DNA of 6,423 nt from Actinomycetes bacterium (lineage in GTDB: Bacteria > Actinomycetota > Actinomycetes > Actinomycetales > Microbacteriaceae), in the NCBI GenBank assembly GCA_023451265.1, contig JAEYAG010000173.1, forward strand, positions 1 to 6,423. The letters are read 5' to 3'. Positions 4,790 to 6,423 of the stretch are shown piece by piece; positions within the stretch are counted from its first letter, which is position 1, and each line of letters begins with the position of its first letter. The notes under the pieces were generated by a model that saw only the letters and a program-made list of their open reading frames with translations, was not told where the DNA came from and ran no database searches. The position numbers were made by a program, and so were the translations under genes.

Positions 4790-5188
4790 TCAGGCGAACA
4801 GGAAGAGCACGAACCCGATCAGGGGCAGCGTCCCCTGGATCGCCGCCGGTCGCACGTACTTCGCGCCGCTCGTGACGAGCACGAGCGCGGCCGCGAGCAT
4901 CGACCCGAGGCTGAACAGGACCAGCGCGCGCCCCGCCACCTCGGCGGTCGAGCCGGCACCGCCCGCCCAGAACAGCGCCAGCCCGATGATCACGCCGATC
5001 GCGAGGAACAGGTTGTAGAACCCCTGGTTGTACGCCATCGGCTTGGTCGTATCGGCGGCGGCCTGGTCGGCGACCCCGAAGCGACGCCAGACGCGGGGCT
5101 GGGTCCACTGGATCGACTCCATCACGAAGATGTACACGTGCAGGAGAGCGGCGAGAGCCGCCACAGCGGTCGCGATGATCGGCACCAT
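4790..5188 (-). CDS. DUF1304 family four-helix membrane protein
   Basis: A 132-residue integral membrane protein matching the DUF1304 family in length and in its conserved points: H17-VYIFVMESIQW (E24, W28) at the end of the first helix, and NQGFYNLFLAIG (54-65) leading into the second. Hydrophobic segments lie near 3-23, 57-75, 86-107 and 115-132; the protein ends directly in the last helix. The family has no established biochemical function. ATG 5188 is the only sensible start and has the TAGGGT -10 exactly 6 bases upstream, so a leaderless mRNA is likely. It is divergent from the LysR-like gene with 31 bp between start codons, and convergent with the beta-helix gene, from which it is separated by the two structured repeats. 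Confidence 0.88.
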   Translation of the reverse strand: MVPIIATAVAALAALLHVYIFVMESIQWTQPRVWRRFGVADQAAADTTKPMAYNQGFYNLFLAIGVIIGLALFWAGGAGSTAEVAGRALVLFSLGSMLAAALVLVTSGAKYVRPAAIQGTLPLIGFVLFLFA

Positions 5189-5194
5189 GTCCGC

Positions 5195-5200
5195 ACCCTA
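5195..5200 (-). promoter_or_regulatory. Candidate leaderless promoter -10 (TAGGGT) for the DUF1304 gene
   Basis: On the minus strand TAGGGT is followed by 6 bases and then the ATG at 5188, placing the transcription start at or next to the start codon. No Shine-Dalgarno precedes that ATG. A -35 hexamer is not obvious; it would fall at about 5218-5223, on the start codon of the opposite gene. Confidence 0.5.
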
Positions 5201-5207
5201 CCGCGGG

Positions 5208-5213
5208 TACGCT
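5208..5213 (+). promoter_or_regulatory. Candidate leaderless promoter -10 (TACGCT) for the LysR-like gene
   Basis: TACGCT, preceded by GG, ends exactly 6 bases before the ATG at 5220, the mirror image of the opposing promoter. No Shine-Dalgarno is present. The -35 position (about 5185-5190) would overlap the DUF1304 start codon, so the two promoters are interlocked. Confidence 0.5.
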
Positions 5214-5219
5214 GGCCGG

Positions 5220-5981
5220 ATGGCCGGTCGAGCGTCACCGCGGGGCGGAACCCCGTCACGCCGCCCGCGCGGCGGCAAGGGCACGGGCGGCAGGACCCCC
5301 GGTACCAAGACGCCCACGGGCAAGACCCCCGGCGGCAAGACCGGCGCGCCGGCGAACCACCCCGCCGCGGCCCCGGCGGCCCCGCCCCTCGGCGGGACGT
5401 TCCGCCTCGGCGCGATCGAGGGCGCGACCCCGGGCAAGTGGATCGACATCTGGCGAGAGCGTATGCCGGGCGTCGCCCTCGAGCTGACTCCGCTCGCGAT
5501 CGCCGATCAGCGCACGGCGCTGACCTCGGCATCCGTCGACGCGGCGCTCGTCCGCCGACCGGTCGATGAGGCGGGTCTGCACGTCATCCCGCTGTACGAA
5601 GAGGTCGCGGTCGTCGTCTGCGGCGCGGACTCGCACCTCACCGCCGCCGACGAGCTGACCCTCGCCGACCTCGCCGGCGAGGTCGTGATCATGCCGCGCG
5701 ACGCCCCGCTGGAGGTCCACGTCCCCGGAGCGATCACGCCGCGGTTCGCGCCGCCGGAGACCGTCGGCGATGCGATCGCCATCGCCGCCTCGGGCGTCGG
5801 GGTCGTGATCGTCCCGCTGTCACTGGCCCGGTTGCATCACCGAAAGGATGCGGCGCACCGGCCGCTCGTGGACGGGCCGCTCTCGCCCGTGGTGCTCGCC
5901 TGGCCGTCGGGCGAGACCTCGCCGCTGGTCGACGCGTTCATCGGGATCGTGCGCGGTCGCACCGCGAACTCGTCCCGCTGA
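5220..5981 (+). CDS. LysR-type substrate-binding domain protein lacking a DNA-binding HTH
   Basis: A 253-residue protein. Residues ~60-245 resemble the effector-binding (periplasmic-binding-like) domain of LysR-type regulators: FRLGAIEGATPGKWIDIW (61-78) as first strand and helix, then DQRTALTSASVDAALVRRP (96-114), LHVIPLYEEVAVVVCGADSH (120-139, the LysR pattern 'plyeEplvlv...hpL'), LADLAGEVVIMPRD (148-161) and VGDAIAIAASGVGVVIVPLSLAR (182-204). The usual ~60-residue winged helix is replaced by a basic low-complexity tail (1-58) rich in G, R, K, T and P, with repeated KTPxG-like pentads at 24-43. The upstream frame is open to 5028 but lies antisense to DUF1304; ATG 5220 is fixed by the leaderless -10. 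I infer ligand sensing by protein-protein contact, or non-specific nucleic-acid binding through the tail. The ligand is unknown. The tail could also be a mispredicted region, but the ATG is well supported. Confidence 0.83.
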   Translation: MAGRASPRGGTPSRRPRGGKGTGGRTPGTKTPTGKTPGGKTGAPANHPAAAPAAPPLGGTFRLGAIEGATPGKWIDIWRERMPGVALELTPLAIADQRTALTSASVDAALVRRPVDEAGLHVIPLYEEVAVVVCGADSHLTAADELTLADLAGEVVIMPRDAPLEVHVPGAITPRFAPPETVGDAIAIAASGVGVVIVPLSLARLHHRKDAAHRPLVDGPLSPVVLAWPSGETSPLVDAFIGIVRGRTANSSR

Positions 5982-6178
5982 CCTCCGCCGATCGAGGCGG
6001 GGCACGGCGAGGGGCCGGCGAGTCCCCACCCACCGGCCCCTGGACGGACAAAGAATCCCCCCGGAAAACCGTCCTTGCGAAAGCGCCGATCCCCACTCCC
6101 CAGAAGCAGCCCCCGTTGGATCCGCTCGGCCCTTTCACCGATGAAGAGCGCCGAACGGCCGCGGTGATACACGCCGGG
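5982..6178. other. Gene-free convergent spacer with several hairpins
   Basis: A 197 bp spacer between the stops of the LysR-like and CHAT genes. It contains CCGCC(5985-5989)/GGCGG(5996-6000) right after the stop, the strong 9 bp stem listed separately, and GGACGG(6042-6047)/CCGTCC(6069-6074). Base composition is less coding-like (for example aagaatcccccc, ggaaaacc). No start with a ribosome-binding site and no recognisable protein on either strand. Confidence 0.5.
6010..6041. terminator. Probable bidirectional hairpin terminator
   Basis: AGGGGCCGG (6010-6018) and CCGGCCCCT (6033-6041) form a perfect 9 bp GC-rich stem with a 14-base loop, 28 bp after the LysR-like stop and between convergent genes. 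There is no T-tract, which is usual for stem-only terminators of high-GC actinobacteria. Confidence 0.5.
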
Positions 6179-6423
6179 TCAGAATCCGTTGCCGTGCACG
6201 AGGAACGGCGAGCGGATGCCGGTGCGCGCGCTCGCGGCGGCGAGGGCGACCGCCGGCGCCTCGCCCGCGGCGAGGCCGGTATGGAGCGCGCCGAGCAACT
6301 CGCAGGCGTCGTCGTCGGCGACCACCACGGGCGCGGCGACGACCGCGCCGGCACCGGCGTGCAGCCACGCCCGCGTCATGCCCACCGCCTCCTCTCCCCA
6401 GCGCACCGCCGACCGGCCCGACT
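6179..6423 (-). CDS. CHAT-domain (caspase-like) protein, C-terminal end (5' part outside window)
   Basis: The minus-strand frame is open from the right edge to the TGA at 6179-6181 (81 codons visible, first complete codon at 6419-6421). The peptide SGRSAVRWGEEAVGMTRAWL, followed by AGAGAVVAAPVVVADDDA, ELLGALHTGLAAGEAPAVAL and the final SPFLVHGNGF, has the order of the CHAT domain C-terminus: 'GEE..G..RA(F/W)L.AGA..VVA..W.V.D', a helix 'A..AL..A', and a terminal 'PF...G.G'. The usual W of 'LWPV' is replaced (APVVV). CHAT proteins are caspase-fold cysteine peptidases, often with N-terminal TPR repeats. The catalytic Cys (in SAC/SxCxS-type motifs) would lie just beyond the window, so activity cannot be judged. 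The GTG at 6404-6406 and ATG at 6377-6379 are internal codons, not starts. Confidence 0.72.
   Translation of the reverse strand, partial: SGRSAVRWGEEAVGMTRAWLHAGAGAVVAAPVVVADDDACELLGALHTGLAAGEAPAVALAAASARTGIRSPFLVHGNGF

Noticed and set aside
4427..5108. Minus-strand ORFs with RESRRNRR-like motifs over the structured repeats
   Set aside because: They merely translate the palindromic repeat; the repeated peptide reflects DNA repetition, not a protein family.
5028..5219. Upstream extension of the LysR-like ORF to 5028
   Set aside because: Antisense to DUF1304 and would bypass the leaderless promoter directly before ATG 5220.

Overview
The window is very GC-rich (roughly 70% or more by eye). 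It has strongly GC-biased third codon positions, frequent 'gcatcc' and 'gatgcc' codon pairs, and several TANNNT-6 nt-ATG (leaderless) gene starts. Together with the gene families present (actinobacterial Lhr beside Nei, a DUF222/HNH-type multicopy gene, and a LysR-like protein without an HTH), this points to a chromosomal segment of an actinobacterium, most likely Microbacteriaceae such as Microbacterium. The taxonomic call is inference from style and synteny, not from a marker gene.

Layout. (1) 1-1757 +: the C-terminal part of the large DNA-repair helicase Lhr, cut by the left edge. (2) 1754-1863: a short leader made of degenerate 18-19 bp tandem units that duplicate a Shine-Dalgarno/start module. 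(3) 1849-2622 +: a Nei/Fpg-family DNA glycosylase with all catalytic and zinc-binding residues; lhr and nei read as one repair unit. (4) 2623-2773: a regulatory-looking spacer with a perfect 16 bp palindrome of LacI-operator style, a perfect DnaA-box 9-mer, a 7 bp inverted repeat and a candidate leaderless promoter. (5) 2774-3360 +: a scar of two broken genes, the N-terminal quarter or so of a DUF222 (HNH endonuclease-associated) protein joined out of frame to the last ~70 residues of an Lrp/AsnC regulator. (6) 3370-4026 -: a YitT-family membrane protein. (7) 4096-4503 +: a small left-handed beta-helix (hexapeptide-repeat) protein, divergent from it. (8) 4504-4789: no gene, but two 88 bp, strongly structured direct repeats 151 bp apart, one near the 3' end of each converging gene. 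(9) 4790-5188 -: a DUF1304 four-helix membrane protein. (10) 5220-5981 +: a LysR-type substrate-binding domain with a basic disordered tail in place of the DNA-binding domain; its start is only 31 bp from the DUF1304 start, with interlocked leaderless promoters. (11) 5982-6178: no gene; hairpins that probably terminate transcription between convergent genes. (12) 6179-6423 -: the C-terminal end of a CHAT-domain (caspase-like) protein, running off the right edge.

Functionally only lhr-nei forms a clear cooperative unit (helicase plus base-excision glycosylase). The rest is a mosaic of single genes separated by convergent or divergent junctions. The best candidates for something poorly described are the paired structured repeats at 4526-4764, the tandem start-module array in front of nei, and the HTH-less LysR-like protein. 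I do not see a complete new multi-gene system inside the window; the CHAT gene could belong to one, but its body lies outside.
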